Assembly (NCBI GenBank): GCA_010094045.1
Contig: ML986599.1
Span: forward strand, 366,787 to 430,786
Source of the DNA: Lojkania enalia
Taxonomy: Eukaryota; Ascomycota; Dothideomycetes; Pleosporales
Reading direction: 5' to 3'
DNA: 64,000 bases
Shown: one piece after another, positions 48,491-58,981 of the stretch
Layout: the number at the start of each line of letters is the position of its first letter
How positions within the stretch are numbered: position 1 is the stretch's first letter
Position numbers and translations under genes: made by a program
The notes under the pieces: generated by a model
What the model was told of the DNA's origin: nothing
Seen by the model: only the letters and a program-made list of their open reading frames with translations
The model's database searches: none

Positions 48491-48740
48491 TATAATTTAA
48501 GAGCGTCGGGAGACCGTTCTATAGTATATAAGTGCCCTTGAGTCGGTCTTGACACATTTCCACTAGGTCATTATAGCATGTGGTAATCGCGGCTCAGCAA
48601 GAGCATTGAGGCTCTACGAATAGGCTGCGGCTCTGCGCGTTTTCAGACCGGAAAGTTGGAAGTGGAGAGGGCTGTCGAATGCTTATTGGCTTCGTCTACT
48701 TTATATAATCTGTCGACTCGATCGCTAATTAATCCTAGCC
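48491..48740. repeat. Tandem repeat copy A (250-bp unit)
   Basis: Begins ATAATTTAAGAGCGTCGGG and contains GTGCCCTTGAGTCGGT, TTGACACATTTCCAC, CGGCTCAGCAA and GCGTTTTCAGACCG. The next copy starts exactly 250 bases later with the same order of blocks. The best-matched part is 48491-48700. Confidence 0.8.
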
Positions 48741-48980
48741 TGTATTTTAAGAGCGTCGGGAGACTGCTCTATAGCATATAGGTGCCCTTGAGTCGGTGTT
48801 GACACATTTCCACCAGCTGACTATGGCATGTGGTAGTCACGGCTCAGCAAAAATATTAAGGTTCTGACGTTAGAGGCGGCTCTGTGCGTTTTCAGACCGA
48901 AAAGTTGGGAGCGGAGAGGATGGTCGAGCGCTCATTGGCCTTGTTCTGCCCAACCGGTCAACTAAGAAATTTGCCTTCTT
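48741..48980. repeat. Tandem repeat copy B
   Basis: Collinear with copy A at an offset of 250 bases, best over 48741-48950, roughly 80% identical by eye. Most differences are C/T or G/A transitions (e.g. CGGCTCAGCAAGAGCATTG versus CGGCTCAGCAAAAATATTA). Confidence 0.8.
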
Positions 48981-49570
48981 TGCCTCGTAGCAAGCCAAAG
49001 GGGGGCGATAACCGGCGAGATCCTGGATATATTATTCTCAAGTACTCTCCAATACCACCACAATCATGGATTTCTCCTTCCGTTCAATAGTCTCATTCTT
49101 ATTCGTCACCTATCATCGGCGAGTCAAAATAGAATCACAATGAGCACACTAGAATATCCAGCAGTACTCACAATTGAGCTAGAAAAGATAGGCCCGAAGC
49201 CATCCCAAAGTGCTAGATATAGTCGTATCGATAGTTATCAAGACATCCATCAAAATCCGTCTTTATCCCCTAATCTGACAAATACTTGTGAAAGAGATAC
49301 TAGGAGTCTCTTATTCAATTAGAAAAGTGTGCGGAGATGTTTCAACATCTGTCTGGAGGGACACATGAGCACTTAGACACTGAACAAGATTCGATATAGG
49401 ATGTAAATATTGCATATATAGCTTTCTGCGTATACATTCGCACTACTACATCCCAACACCGATCAATCAAAGAAAAAATCCTCACACATGTACATACAAT
49501 GAATGGCAATGCCAAATTGCGCTATCAATTTCCAAAAATGCTTCCGCTTATAACTTCATTGTTGTACATC

Positions 49571-50665
49571 TCATGTGAAAGCCATGCTCTTCTTAATCTC
49601 GGCAATAGCCAGCGCGGGGTTCAAGCCCTTGGGGCATGTCCTGGAGCAGTTTAGGATCGTGTGGCATCGGTACAGGCTCATGCTGTTGTTGAGCGCGTCC
49701 TGTCGTTCGGCGGTCTTCTCGTCTCGCGAATCGGCAATCCAGCGGTAGGATTGAAGGAGGATGGCTGGACCGAGGTATTCTTCCTGGTTCCACCAATAGG
49801 AGGGGCATGAAGTTGAACAGCATGCACAGAGAATGCATTCATAGAGACCGTCTAGCTTCCTGCGCTCGGCCTTGGACTGTCGGTATTCACGGCCCTGGAT
49901 CATTGTTAGCCTCGGTGGCGAAGACAACCTTTGTCACGAATTGTAAACTAACATCTGGCGAAGGAGTATCGCGCTGGAGATAAGGCTTGACAGAGCGGTA
50001 TTGCTTGTAGAAGAGTGTCATATCAGGTACAAGGTCCTTGACGATGTACATGTGTGGGAGGGGATAAATACGAGATTCTTTTGCAGTGTCGGTAGGGATA
50101 CGGCCTATTAAAGCTCATTAGTCAACAACCCCATTGTCATATACTCGTTATACACACAAAGACAAGCCAATGTGTTGACACCGTCGATGTTCATAGCGCA
50201 GCTCCCGCAAATTCCCTCACGACAACTCCGCCTGAACGTCAAGGTTGGGTCGATCTCATTCTTGATGCGAATCAGCGCATCCAGCATCATAGGCCCGGTC
50301 TTGTTTAGATCCAGCGTGTATGTCTGCATCTTGGGCTTGGAGGTCGGCTCATCCGGGTTCCAGCGGTAGATGTGGAAAGTCTTGATCTTCGCATCCTTTC
50401 CAGGCTCCGGCTCCTTAACGGTCGATGTCTTGCTCTCTGGAATCGGCTTGCGGGCTGGATCTGGCACAATCTTTTCTCCAACCTTAGAGATAGGCTCGCG
50501 TGCCGCTGAATCGGTCACGGAGGCGAGGCCGCGAGCAAAGATAGCGGGCTGTACGGCTGCGGGGCGAGTGTTAGTATAGCTGCAATTGAGTCTCGTAGAG
50601 CTACAGAAAGTGTCTGTACCTATTCGCCTCGTAGCCAGACGAGCGAAGGCGCGTGTGGTTGCCAT
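49571..50665 (-). CDS. SDH2: Succinate dehydrogenase iron-sulfur subunit, mitochondrial
   Basis: Iron-sulfur subunit of respiratory complex II; it passes electrons from the flavoprotein to ubiquinone. Exons: 50665-50620, 50556-50158, 50104-49953, 49894-49571; introns of 63, 53 and 58 nt; 306 residues. The N terminus ([15 protein letters not shown]) is a mitochondrial presequence: basic, hydroxylated, no acidic residue. The [2Fe-2S] cluster motif is [20 protein letters not shown] with CLC; the [4Fe-4S] and [3Fe-4S] motifs are [16 protein letters not shown] and [17 protein letters not shown]. The first intron is a multiple of three with no stop, so its removal is inferred from good GTACAG/CTAAC/CGCAG signals; retention would add 21 residues to the presequence. 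Further in-frame ATG codons upstream (e.g. at 50725) are not preferred, because the targeting peptide starts at 50665. Confidence 0.95.
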
Positions 50666-51183
50666 TGCGGTGGTGTTGTACGAGAGGATTGTGGATGGCG
50701 AAGTGATGAAAGTCGTCGGTGTCATGAACTTCGAGCTCCAAGGGATCACACCTCGGGTGCGCTGATGCGGTTGGCCAATCAGGAATAGCCTGTAGTAACG
50801 CTCGGTCGGGCGCTTTCGGCAAATCATGTGCACTTTAACTGCCATAGCACGGGTACCAAGCCTCTCGTCATAAGGCTCCTACTATTGAAAAGCAGAAAAG
50901 AAAGAATAAAATCTTAAAAAAAAAAAAAAAAAGCCTCCAAAGATGCTGAGATTTTGAGATAGATAGAATAGAGGGGGGAAGTCTCCGTTCATTACAGTAG
51001 AATTGCACCCGGAAATAAGGGTCAGCGGATATCATGAGTCTTCGCTAAATAGTGCCTTTTTGGTACTGGAAGCTCTCCAAAACGTTCCCATGTCATGGGT
51101 CTTGGACTCAATATATGTTTTTGAAGCCAAATATACCCTCCTTTGCTCGAGTCTATCGAATTTTTCACGCTGTCCCAAGGAGG
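50666..51183. other. Divergent promoter region, SDH2 / HAD hydrolase
   Basis: 518 bp between divergent genes, with an A(17) tract at 50916-50932. In-frame ATG at 51115 may belong to the HAD gene. Confidence 0.5.
50916..50932. repeat. Homopolymer A(17) tract
   Basis: Seventeen A residues, poly(T) on the SDH2 coding strand, about 250 bases upstream of its start. Confidence 0.9.
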
Positions 51184-52266
51184 ATGACGAGCTCCATCCC
51201 TCTGCCAAACCGGGCAATACACTTCATTGTAGACTGGGATGGCACACTGACCAAGCGCGATACGCTTGGTACCTTGGTAAACATAGCCAAGGAAGCCAAA
51301 ACAGACACGCAGATATTGGAGGCCTGGAATCACTGTGTACAAGCCTATGTGTTAGACTACGAAACGCTGCTCAAACAACACTCACCTGACGGAAAACTCC
51401 CTATTACCATCCTGGAGGAAAGGAAGCTGCTCAAAGCACTCGAAGTCGCAGAGCAGAAGAGTATAGAGCGTGTATCGCAATCTGGGATATTCAAGGGTCT
51501 GACCGCTGAGGATATAGAGCATGGAGCTAGGAAAGCAGTGGAGAATGGAACGGTGCAGATACGAGAAGGCTACGAATCCTTTCTTGCGCATATAATATCG
51601 CGCCTTAGTCGCCAGGATTACGATATTGATGCACTCAACATCATCAGTGTAAATTGGAGTGAGCGGTTCATCATCAGCTGCTTGGAGGTCGTGCATTCTG
51701 AGCTTAAGAAAGCGCTACCAGACGTCAAAGAAAAGCGAAAGGAGCAACACAGTTTGGAGAGAAGTTGGAAGTTGGAGAGGCAGCTGCGGAACCGTGAGAC
51801 TGGGACTATCATTACTGCAAAGAAGCCGGGGTTTCTAGGAATATATGCGAATGAGTTAGAAGGTATATACGAGAATCAGCCCTCAACAGGTGTAATTGGC
51901 TCGAAGGGTACACATAAGATCGTTTCTAGCGAGGACAAGGTGAGCTATTTGCAACTACTGAGGAAGAGGAGCCCATACACGATGAAAGCCATCCCTGTTG
52001 TGTATATTGGGGATAGCTGGACAGATTTTGAGTGCTTGTTGGCCGCAGACGTGGGCATTTGCATCCGGGATGATCCCATGACGCCCTCCCAGAAGAAGCT
52101 CGAGGATTCGATCAACAGGTTAGGGATTAAACTTCCACATGTCAGCGAATATAGAGAAGTTGACGAGTGGAACCTAATGTGGGCGAAAGATTTCAACGAG
52201 ATCAAAAATTGGATGGAAGAACTTGAGCACAAAACGTCAACGTATAGCGATAGAGGGTTAGTTTGA
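51184..52266 (+). CDS. HAD-superfamily hydrolase, probable phosphatase
   Basis: Single open frame of 360 residues. HAD motif I is FIVDWDGTLTKRDTL (nucleophile Asp in DWDGT). Motif IV is VVYIGDSWTDFECLLAADVG, and the conserved Lys/Arg region lies in between. The pattern IHFIVDWDGTLT ... GDSWTDFECLLAADVGICI recalls fungal MtnX/SerB-like HAD proteins; the substrate cannot be assigned. The insert between motifs (about 80-190) is mainly helical and probably forms the cap. I start at the ATG at 51184 (MTSSIPLPNRAIHFIVDWDG), because the motif normally lies close to the N terminus. An in-frame ATG at 51115 would add 23 residues rich in Arg/Phe and free of acids, resembling a mitochondrial presequence. 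Confidence 0.85.
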   Translation: MTSSIPLPNRAIHFIVDWDGTLTKRDTLGTLVNIAKEAKTDTQILEAWNHCVQAYVLDYETLLKQHSPDGKLPITILEERKLLKALEVAEQKSIERVSQSGIFKGLTAEDIEHGARKAVENGTVQIREGYESFLAHIISRLSRQDYDIDALNIISVNWSERFIISCLEVVHSELKKALPDVKEKRKEQHSLERSWKLERQLRNRETGTIITAKKPGFLGIYANELEGIYENQPSTGVIGSKGTHKIVSSEDKVSYLQLLRKRSPYTMKAIPVVYIGDSWTDFECLLAADVGICIRDDPMTPSQKKLEDSINRLGIKLPHVSEYREVDEWNLMWAKDFNEIKNWMEELEHKTSTYSDRGLV

Positions 52267-53514
52267 GCATATCGTGGCCTTTCTAGCGTATAGAATGGGA
52301 TAGTGTGATCACGGAATGAAAATTCAATTGCTCTCTAAGGCCATGTAGCATTGTAGGGATCCGGGGGTAAAGTCGATGAAGGGGTGCTAAAGCATATCAT
52401 GCTTCTTAACACTCAAGCTGTATACTGAGTTGCAAACTAATCTAGACGCTAGCTTTTGGGTAGATCTTCAAGAACTAACCGGTCCTGCTTTGCCCTGTAC
52501 TTTTTTAGAATCTAGTGTAGGTTGAATCCGGTATATTTATCAGTGGATACTGCATATGTTCCCTGGTCCTTTAGGTCTACAACCGCCATGTGCCTTATGC
52601 GGAGCCTGGCAGAGGACCGTATTAGACCCTTTACATGCACTTATCATAACTCCGGTAGCTATCAATATATGGAGCTTCCGGCTTTTCCGTGGCAATTAAA
52701 TCTTTATCCTACAGCAAATGCAAGACTTATCTGCTTAACTTGTGCTTGCCCCTTCTCGGTAAGTCTTGCGATATCCCTACCAACGCATTTCTAGCTGTTT
52801 TTATTGCGCGTAAAATAATAGCTGGCCTACAGCACTACCTAGGAGACGAAGGGTTATTTCCGGTGTCTTTGCGAGCATGAAACTGAAGCCTGTGAAGAGC
52901 TCGGATAAGGCAGGAATTGGTAATCGCCACGACGGTTGAGTCTAGGAGCTGACATGTAGCGGGATGACAATAGTGTGCAGAGAGAATAGCACGAACCTTG
53001 GGTGCATGAAAACCGTTAGTTGACTGAGCTTTGATCATCATTTGTTGACGTCTATGCACAAACTACTTCCCTTAGTAATGTCAGATCGGGGAAGTCGCTA
53101 CCTTATCTCTGAAGGCCAATCAAGCAGGCGATAGTGAAATCCTCAACCAAGCTCTCGTGAGTGCGAAAACGCCTAAGACGCAATGGGGAAGGACAAGATG
53201 CACGTCAGTTAACAATCACACATTGGAGACATCCAAACTATCTATTATTACCACAGAGCCTTCATTCCAGGCGTCCGGTCCACAGCGCAATATGAAGGTA
53301 AAAGCAGACGTGGTATACAATAAAGCCATATACACGTTCAGGGGATATCTGAAAGATGCCCAAAATCGATCTTGCCCAGAGATGCGGCCTCCTATGGCTA
53401 TCTCTTTTGCAGGAGCTTCGCTATCGTCTCCTTTTGCAATCATCTACAAGCTCCAAGCCCAGGTCAATTCGTCATTCACCCCACTTCGTTTCCATCTCCG
53501 CCACGAGATTATCT
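52267..53514. other. Intergenic, no gene recognised
   Basis: About 1.25 kb between the convergent ends of the HAD gene and the small membrane-protein gene. Frames are short and unrecognised. Confidence 0.5.
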
Positions 53515-53759
53515 TTACACCTTGGAGGCCCTACGAGCAGAGAGCTGCGAGAATATCAGTCATAGCGTTCTCGTATGTCTGCCGACCGCTATCTTACCCT
53601 TTTCTGGATGAACAAGCCGATCAAGAGAATACCGACAGCGCCGAGGATAGCGAACACGAGAATGACACCGGGCTCACGCGAAGCCCAATTACCGCGCTTC
53701 ATGAGGTGGTGAGCGGCAACCTCGCTGCGGGCGACGAGAGACATGTCGACGGCGGCCAT
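53515..53759 (-). CDS. 63-residue single-pass membrane microprotein
   Basis: Two exons, 53759-53598 and 53544-53515, with a 53-nt intron (GTAAGA...CTCGCAG); 63 residues. The N terminus (MAAVDMSLVARSEVAAHHLM) precedes a basic/aromatic junction KRGNWASREPG, then one hydrophobic span VILVFAILGAVGILLIGLFI and a basic tail QKRLSARRASKV. A KRxNWAxREPGVIxVF stretch before a single span recalls small proteins I have seen in other ascomycetes, but I know no name or function for them. The ATG context is strong (ACAATGGCC). Without splicing the first exon would end after two more codons. The longer plus-strand frame across this locus (53157-53813) is most likely its antisense shadow. Confidence 0.72.
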
Positions 53760-56440
53760 TGTTGTGACTACTGCTTCCTTTGCGTTAGAAGGACATGTCT
53801 TGAAGTAGGATGATTGAAACTGCGTAAAAGTAGTTGCTGCACCGTATATTCCTGGAGGTCTGGGTCTCGGGTATTTATGACGAAAGGGTAGTCAGGATTG
53901 TCTGTTAACGAATGCCACGATGCGACATGGCAACGTGGTGATTCAAATGGTCAAGGTAAATGAGAATTCGCATACCTTTACAGCCTGAATCGGATTCCTC
54001 GGTGTTGGATGGATTGGTCGCTCAATTGAAGCTTCCGAGAGAGCTGTTGCGACAAGGCCAAGCTTGTTAGCGCGATCAATCCTCACAACGTCGCGAGTGA
54101 TGGGAATGCAGTGGACTCGATGAGAAAGCGGACGGGAGCATTAAGAAGAGAGCCAGAGGTGAGCGAGGCCGATTACCCGCCTTTTAAGGCTACCGCTTGC
54201 CGAAAAATCTGCGCTCTTTGCGGCATTTTGTTTGGGCGGTTTTGTTTCGCCGCGCGGGACCGGCGGGTGGACCGGGAACAGGGCAGAAGAAAGCCATTGA
54301 CGTTGCTACTATCAAGAAATGTACACTCACTTTGGACGCGAAGCTGTGGAGGTGCGACTGCAGTCGGAATGGGAGAGTGGAGAGGACAGGGAGTCGCGCA
54401 GTGCAAGAGGAGCGGGCCGGGAGAGGTTGGACAGAGGGAGCAGCAGGTGCTGGAGAACCGGGGAGCTCAGACGCCAGCTGCCTGGCCAATCAGGCAATAG
54501 CGGGGGTGCCAAAGGAATGATGAATTTGCGAGGCCAGACGATCGGCACAGCGCAATGGCTACGAACTGTGCTCCACGGGACTTGTCCCTTCCCCCAAGAC
54601 TCTTGGACTTGATGTCTACTCCATCTATCAATCATTAATCATTATTATCTATTATAGAACGGGTCGAGTTGCGAGAGAGTCCCTGGTGAACAAACACCTC
54701 GACGTGCAGGTGGCCCGCAGCCGTCGGATCCACCAACCTGCCAACCACCCCAACAAGCACGGGCTGGCCTGCTGACCCAGCCCTGGCCAGCCTCTGATGG
54801 CGTCTGTGATGTGACTTATGTCATGGTGAATGCTTATCTACCACCATGGCGACGGCCGACAGCCTCCGCGAACGCGTCGGATGTCTTGAGCCGCGCAGAA
54901 ATGCCTCATCTCTTGGCCCGCCTCACCCTAAAGTGCTCGGATGCCATCCAAGATTTGCTCACATCGGCCGGAGGTACGTGGGGAGAGCCAACGTATCGCC
55001 GCCAGGGATCGCCCAACAAGCTTTACTGGTCCGCGCCAAGTCGTGGAGGCGCTTATTGGCAAGGCATTGGCCTCATTCTTGTCACGGATCCATTTCTTGA
55101 ACTTCGTTCCTTTCCCGACTACCACTAGACAAGAATATGCAGACTCGAGATGCCAACATTGTCCGACTGCATCCTAGTCCTACTTTTACAAAACCTTGCC
55201 AGCGTTTCTAGAGCATTCCGCTCTTCTGCCATAGCCATGGCATTTTTCTGGGCTGAATTTAGACAACATTGAGCCCCGAGGTCCTCGTTTTGTGTTTCGC
55301 GGCTGACTCATCACCAGAGTCAGCATGTAGAGGTAGGAGTGTGGAGCTTCCGGAGTTTATAAGATGCCGCAGACGCATAGGCAGACTATATGTTTCTTAC
55401 GATAGGTGTGTTACCCGAATTTGCTTTCTGTAACACGTTCTCTAAGAGCCGTGTTTCCCGGACTAATGTGTGCATCCTGGAGCGATGTCGACGTCGAGGC
55501 CGACGGGCCATTGGGGTTTTCTGTTTATCGTTCCTCTCCTAGTATTGACCGTGGCTTTATAATAGTGCCTTGTGACAACAATTCGCTAGTTCTGGCATCC
55601 TGATCTGGCTGCGCGAACTCGGAGTGTTTCTCGCAGAAACATTCGGATTTTTGACTGGCAACTCGTTATCTTCAAATTGGAATATACATATAAGAGCCTA
55701 AGCCCATGGCCTTTTCCCGCCATTCTAAACGGAACTCGAGGATGAATTCACGTACATAGCGCATAGCCTCTTTGGCCGTCTGAGTTTGCCGCAAGCCCTG
55801 TCAATGCTGGCATACTTCTTCACAGATGGCAGTGTATTTCCACTAAGATTAAGGATGTAGCAGACCCTTGGATTTATCTGTAAAATGAAAACCGACCTAT
55901 GCTAGGCGGACACAGTGGGCCTCCTGGCCTCGTCCTTCAGAGTCCTTTTTTTTGTGGTGATGCGTACCCTACAGGAAGTTTTGGAGGACTCCGCGCTCCT
56001 GTAATCTGTTATATTTTAAGTTTGTGTTTCAGAATCCGGTTCTTTCGCTTGGTTCTCTATTGGAAGGTACTGGCTTAACTCCTCAACTCGATTTCGAGAC
56101 GGTCGCAACCATAGTTAGAGAATAGCACAGGACGAGCTGGACTAAAGGAGTGTGAGTATGGTGCAGTACATTGGGGACACACTTTTGAGGAATTTGCGAA
56201 GGTTAGAGAAGCTAGAGAACTGACCAGGATCGGTGCGGCGCCAAATACTTATGCGGTACATATGAGAAGCGCACCAGGCGCAGGAGAGGGAAGTGGTGTG
56301 CAAAATTACAGCGTCGAAGGCGGAGGTGAGGGTGAACGCGACCCCCAGGTCACCTAACAGCCTTCGCAGTTGCCTTGGTGGTTGATCCCATTTCTTCTTT
56401 CCTCCGCCACGACGACGCCAACACACCGACCACGTCCGCA
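53760..56440. other. Long intergenic region, no gene recognised
   Basis: About 2.7 kb upstream of two divergent genes (microprotein and SET-like gene). A GC-rich part (54110-54800) keeps several overlapping frames open on both strands, which I take as a composition effect. No repeat or RNA gene recognised. Confidence 0.5.
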
Positions 56441-58699
56441 ATGGATGAAGACTCATATTCATCTGACTCGACGACCGACAGCGAGCATACACCTGGGGGC
56501 ATTCCAAGGCTCAGATTGACCTTCACGGGAAGCAACGCTACACTTACACTTGCTGAAGCTAATCGACATCTCTCTTTGTGCCATCCGCAGGAAGCCCTTA
56601 AACTGTATACAAAGATTTTGACCTGCATAGCCCCGGGTCACCCTATCGCTTTCCTCAATCGATCACTTTGTTATCTTGTACTAGGGTTCCCACAACTGGC
56701 CGCGATTGACGGTCGCCGTGCCATACTTGCCGCTGACGCCGTTGGGTATATGCCAAAAGACCATGTCAATGGACGGGCAATGCTCCATAATTATGGCTTG
56801 TACACCGAGGCAGCGGACCTCAAGGTCGACATATGGCTGACTGAACCGGGATGTTACGTTGGCCAAAAGAGTCTCCGTTTTCTAGATGTAAGACCGGCGA
56901 CTATCTTTATCAGCGCCCGTCCACGAAGGATTCGGGAGAAAAGAAATATATTGAGAGGACTTACAAATCAAGAGAAGGCCGTAGAATATATGCTATACGA
57001 TATTAAGGTGAAGGCTACTTATCGAGTAGCGCTGAGTCTTTGGAAGTGTGGCGAAGGAGCTTGGCAATCCGCGATGGAACAGATTTTTAAGGCAAAAGAA
57101 TATTCCTTTAGGAGTTCTAGAGATGCTCAGGCGTTGATGGACTTGCACAATGAAATCCTGTTGGACATCGAACGGGTTTGGGACGAAGAAATGAAGATTA
57201 GGAACGGTCTGAAGCAGAAGGGATGGACCGCAGATGACTTGGAGAACCATGAACAGACTGGGTTCCGGAGCCTCCTCGATACGAGACTCTCAAGAGTAGA
57301 GCGCAAATTATTTCCATGGGATGAATGCAGTCCAACTTGGGAAAACGAAGTGGACAAAATCCTGGGGCTACTAAACAAAGATACGACCGAAGTTACCAAC
57401 GGCGTCTGTCAGTCGCAGCTAAAAATGGACGAATTCCCTGATATGGTGATTTCGCTCATTGCAAGACGGAAAATCACAACAAATCAAACCATTTTCAGGG
57501 AGAGATACCCCTTTAACGCAATTACTCCGGAAAAGCCAAGCTACAAATATTGTGCCGCCTGCTTTTCGTCTATACATTTAGCTCCTGGGGCTTATGAGAA
57601 GGCTTTAAAAGCTACTGAGGAATACGTGGCGCATCGGTCTTGTTTATCAAACAGGTCCTCTTCGCCGTCCTCGTCGTCTGAGTCCTCGATTGACATCGAC
57701 CGTCAAGAAAAAGGCAAGGATGTAGGCGATTCTCCGAACGGCACTGATTTAGAGAGAACACATCTAGACCACCAAAGAGTTGATTCATTCGTGGAACCCA
57801 ATTCGTGTGAACAAAACGCAGGACTTCAACTCTGTCCTTGGTGCAAAGCTGTCTTCTGCAGCCTCGAGTGCGCAGATAAGTGTTCTTACCACAGACTCTT
57901 CTGTGGGGAGCATATTCCAGAATTTGCTTATAACATCACCATTCCGAATCAGTGGTCTCTACCGCCTCCTGCAGCTACCGGTCTTCTGAACCAACTCATG
58001 AAGAAGGTACTTGCAGCCATTGTAACAAATTCTCAATCGCACGGCCATCCACTTGACACTATCTGGTTACGACAGCTACATCGGAATATAGGCATGCCTA
58101 TTAAACTCCCTGATGATGGCAGTCAGACCGGAGCTGATTTCATCGAACGCTGGAACGCCCACGGCAGTATATCCCTCCCTAGTCCATATCTGACCAGTCA
58201 GCCACTCGATCAGGCCCTCGATGATATGCGAAATGTTCATACCTCCGCGGCTCTTCGTACACCAAAAACCTCTCCCTGGTCCTACGGCACTAACGTCCTC
58301 TGGCCATTAGACATTCTCTTCCATATAGGCGCCAAAGAGTCTAAACTTGAAGGCTTCAAAAATGCGCTCGACTGCCGGCGCCTCGATGGCTGGGTCCTCG
58401 AGACTATTCGCTACAAAGTCGAGTCCGCGATGCGCGTTACGAAGTTTCCGAGGATGAAGAAGGGTTTTAATGAAGAAGGGGAGATTATTGCCACGAGTTT
58501 CGAGGAGCAAGAGGCCGTGAAAGGGGATAATATTGGAGAGGGTGACGGAGCATATATGGCTAGTTTTCATCCGAGAACGAACTTGATTAGAGAGGCGGAG
58601 AAGAGTGAGAAGGCGAATGTAAAGCTTCTGGATCGGGATGGGCACATCGTTGTTGTTGCCACGAGAGCCGTTGAGGAAGGGGAGGAGTTACTTCGTTAG
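56441..58699 (+). CDS. TPR/MYND/SET-like protein (SMYD-type, SET part degenerate)
   Basis: Uninterrupted frame of 752 residues from the first true ATG. The N terminus is acidic and Ser-rich. A TPR-like stretch follows (ANRHLSLCHPQEALKLYTKI ... AFLNRSLCYLVLGFPQLAAI, about 50-120). The middle is long and helical. A MYND-like zinc region is visible as KYCAACFSSIHLAPG and, after a Ser-rich insert, LCPWCKAVFCSLECADKCSY followed by HRLFCG (about 395-490). The C terminus resembles the end of a SET domain (HIVVVATRAVEEGEELLR). This order matches fungal SMYD-like putative protein-lysine methyltransferases. However, I cannot find the NHSCxPN motif that SET enzymes use to bind S-adenosylmethionine, and the chain stops immediately after GEELLR, before the usual final tyrosine. 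Catalytic activity is doubtful. Confidence 0.75.
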   Translation: MDEDSYSSDSTTDSEHTPGGIPRLRLTFTGSNATLTLAEANRHLSLCHPQEALKLYTKILTCIAPGHPIAFLNRSLCYLVLGFPQLAAIDGRRAILAADAVGYMPKDHVNGRAMLHNYGLYTEAADLKVDIWLTEPGCYVGQKSLRFLDVRPATIFISARPRRIREKRNILRGLTNQEKAVEYMLYDIKVKATYRVALSLWKCGEGAWQSAMEQIFKAKEYSFRSSRDAQALMDLHNEILLDIERVWDEEMKIRNGLKQKGWTADDLENHEQTGFRSLLDTRLSRVERKLFPWDECSPTWENEVDKILGLLNKDTTEVTNGVCQSQLKMDEFPDMVISLIARRKITTNQTIFRERYPFNAITPEKPSYKYCAACFSSIHLAPGAYEKALKATEEYVAHRSCLSNRSSSPSSSSESSIDIDRQEKGKDVGDSPNGTDLERTHLDHQRVDSFVEPNSCEQNAGLQLCPWCKAVFCSLECADKCSYHRLFCGEHIPEFAYNITIPNQWSLPPPAATGLLNQLMKKVLAAIVTNSQSHGHPLDTIWLRQLHRNIGMPIKLPDDGSQTGADFIERWNAHGSISLPSPYLTSQPLDQALDDMRNVHTSAALRTPKTSPWSYGTNVLWPLDILFHIGAKESKLEGFKNALDCRRLDGWVLETIRYKVESAMRVTKFPRMKKGFNEEGEIIATSFEEQEAVKGDNIGEGDGAYMASFHPRTNLIREAEKSEKANVKLLDRDGHIVVVATRAVEEGEELLR

Positions 58700-58981
58700 G
58701 GAATGGTGGGCACTATCGTGGAGCTAAACTTGGTATAATGCTAGATTCCTGGTATAGTAGACTCATGGGATCGGGCGTTGGAATTTGTATACTGACTGAC
58801 AGACTACTTTCGGGATACACTTGGCAATGCCGTTGTGTATAAAGAGCCAGTATAGCAAAGCAGGAATTCCAAGTCAAGAATCTCATTTCATGTTTCGTAA
58901 TAGGTAGATTGTCATCACTTGCTCTATATTTAGGGTATCACCAAAGTAGTCTAACTCTGACCTTGTGGCTGCCAATCGATC

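Larger units (their letters stand above)
46286..49570. other. Gene-free region with microsatellite and degenerate tandem repeats
   Basis: About 3.3 kb without a recognisable gene. Contains a poly(A) tract (46329-46345), an ACGAA microsatellite (47713-47737), and a family of degenerate repeats between about 48145 and 48990. Short minus-strand frames near 46816-47278 match no family I can name. Confidence 0.6.

Noticed and set aside
51052..51114. Longer N terminus for the HAD hydrolase
   Set aside because: The codon at 51052 is GTG; only the ATGs at 51115 and 51184 are plausible.
53157..53813. 218-codon plus-strand frame over the microprotein locus
   Set aside because: No recognisable family, no coherent domain pattern, and it is antisense to a convincing spliced gene.
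54111..55128. Overlapping frames of about 100-130 codons on both strands
   Set aside because: Open because of local GC richness; no motif, no splice-supported extension.
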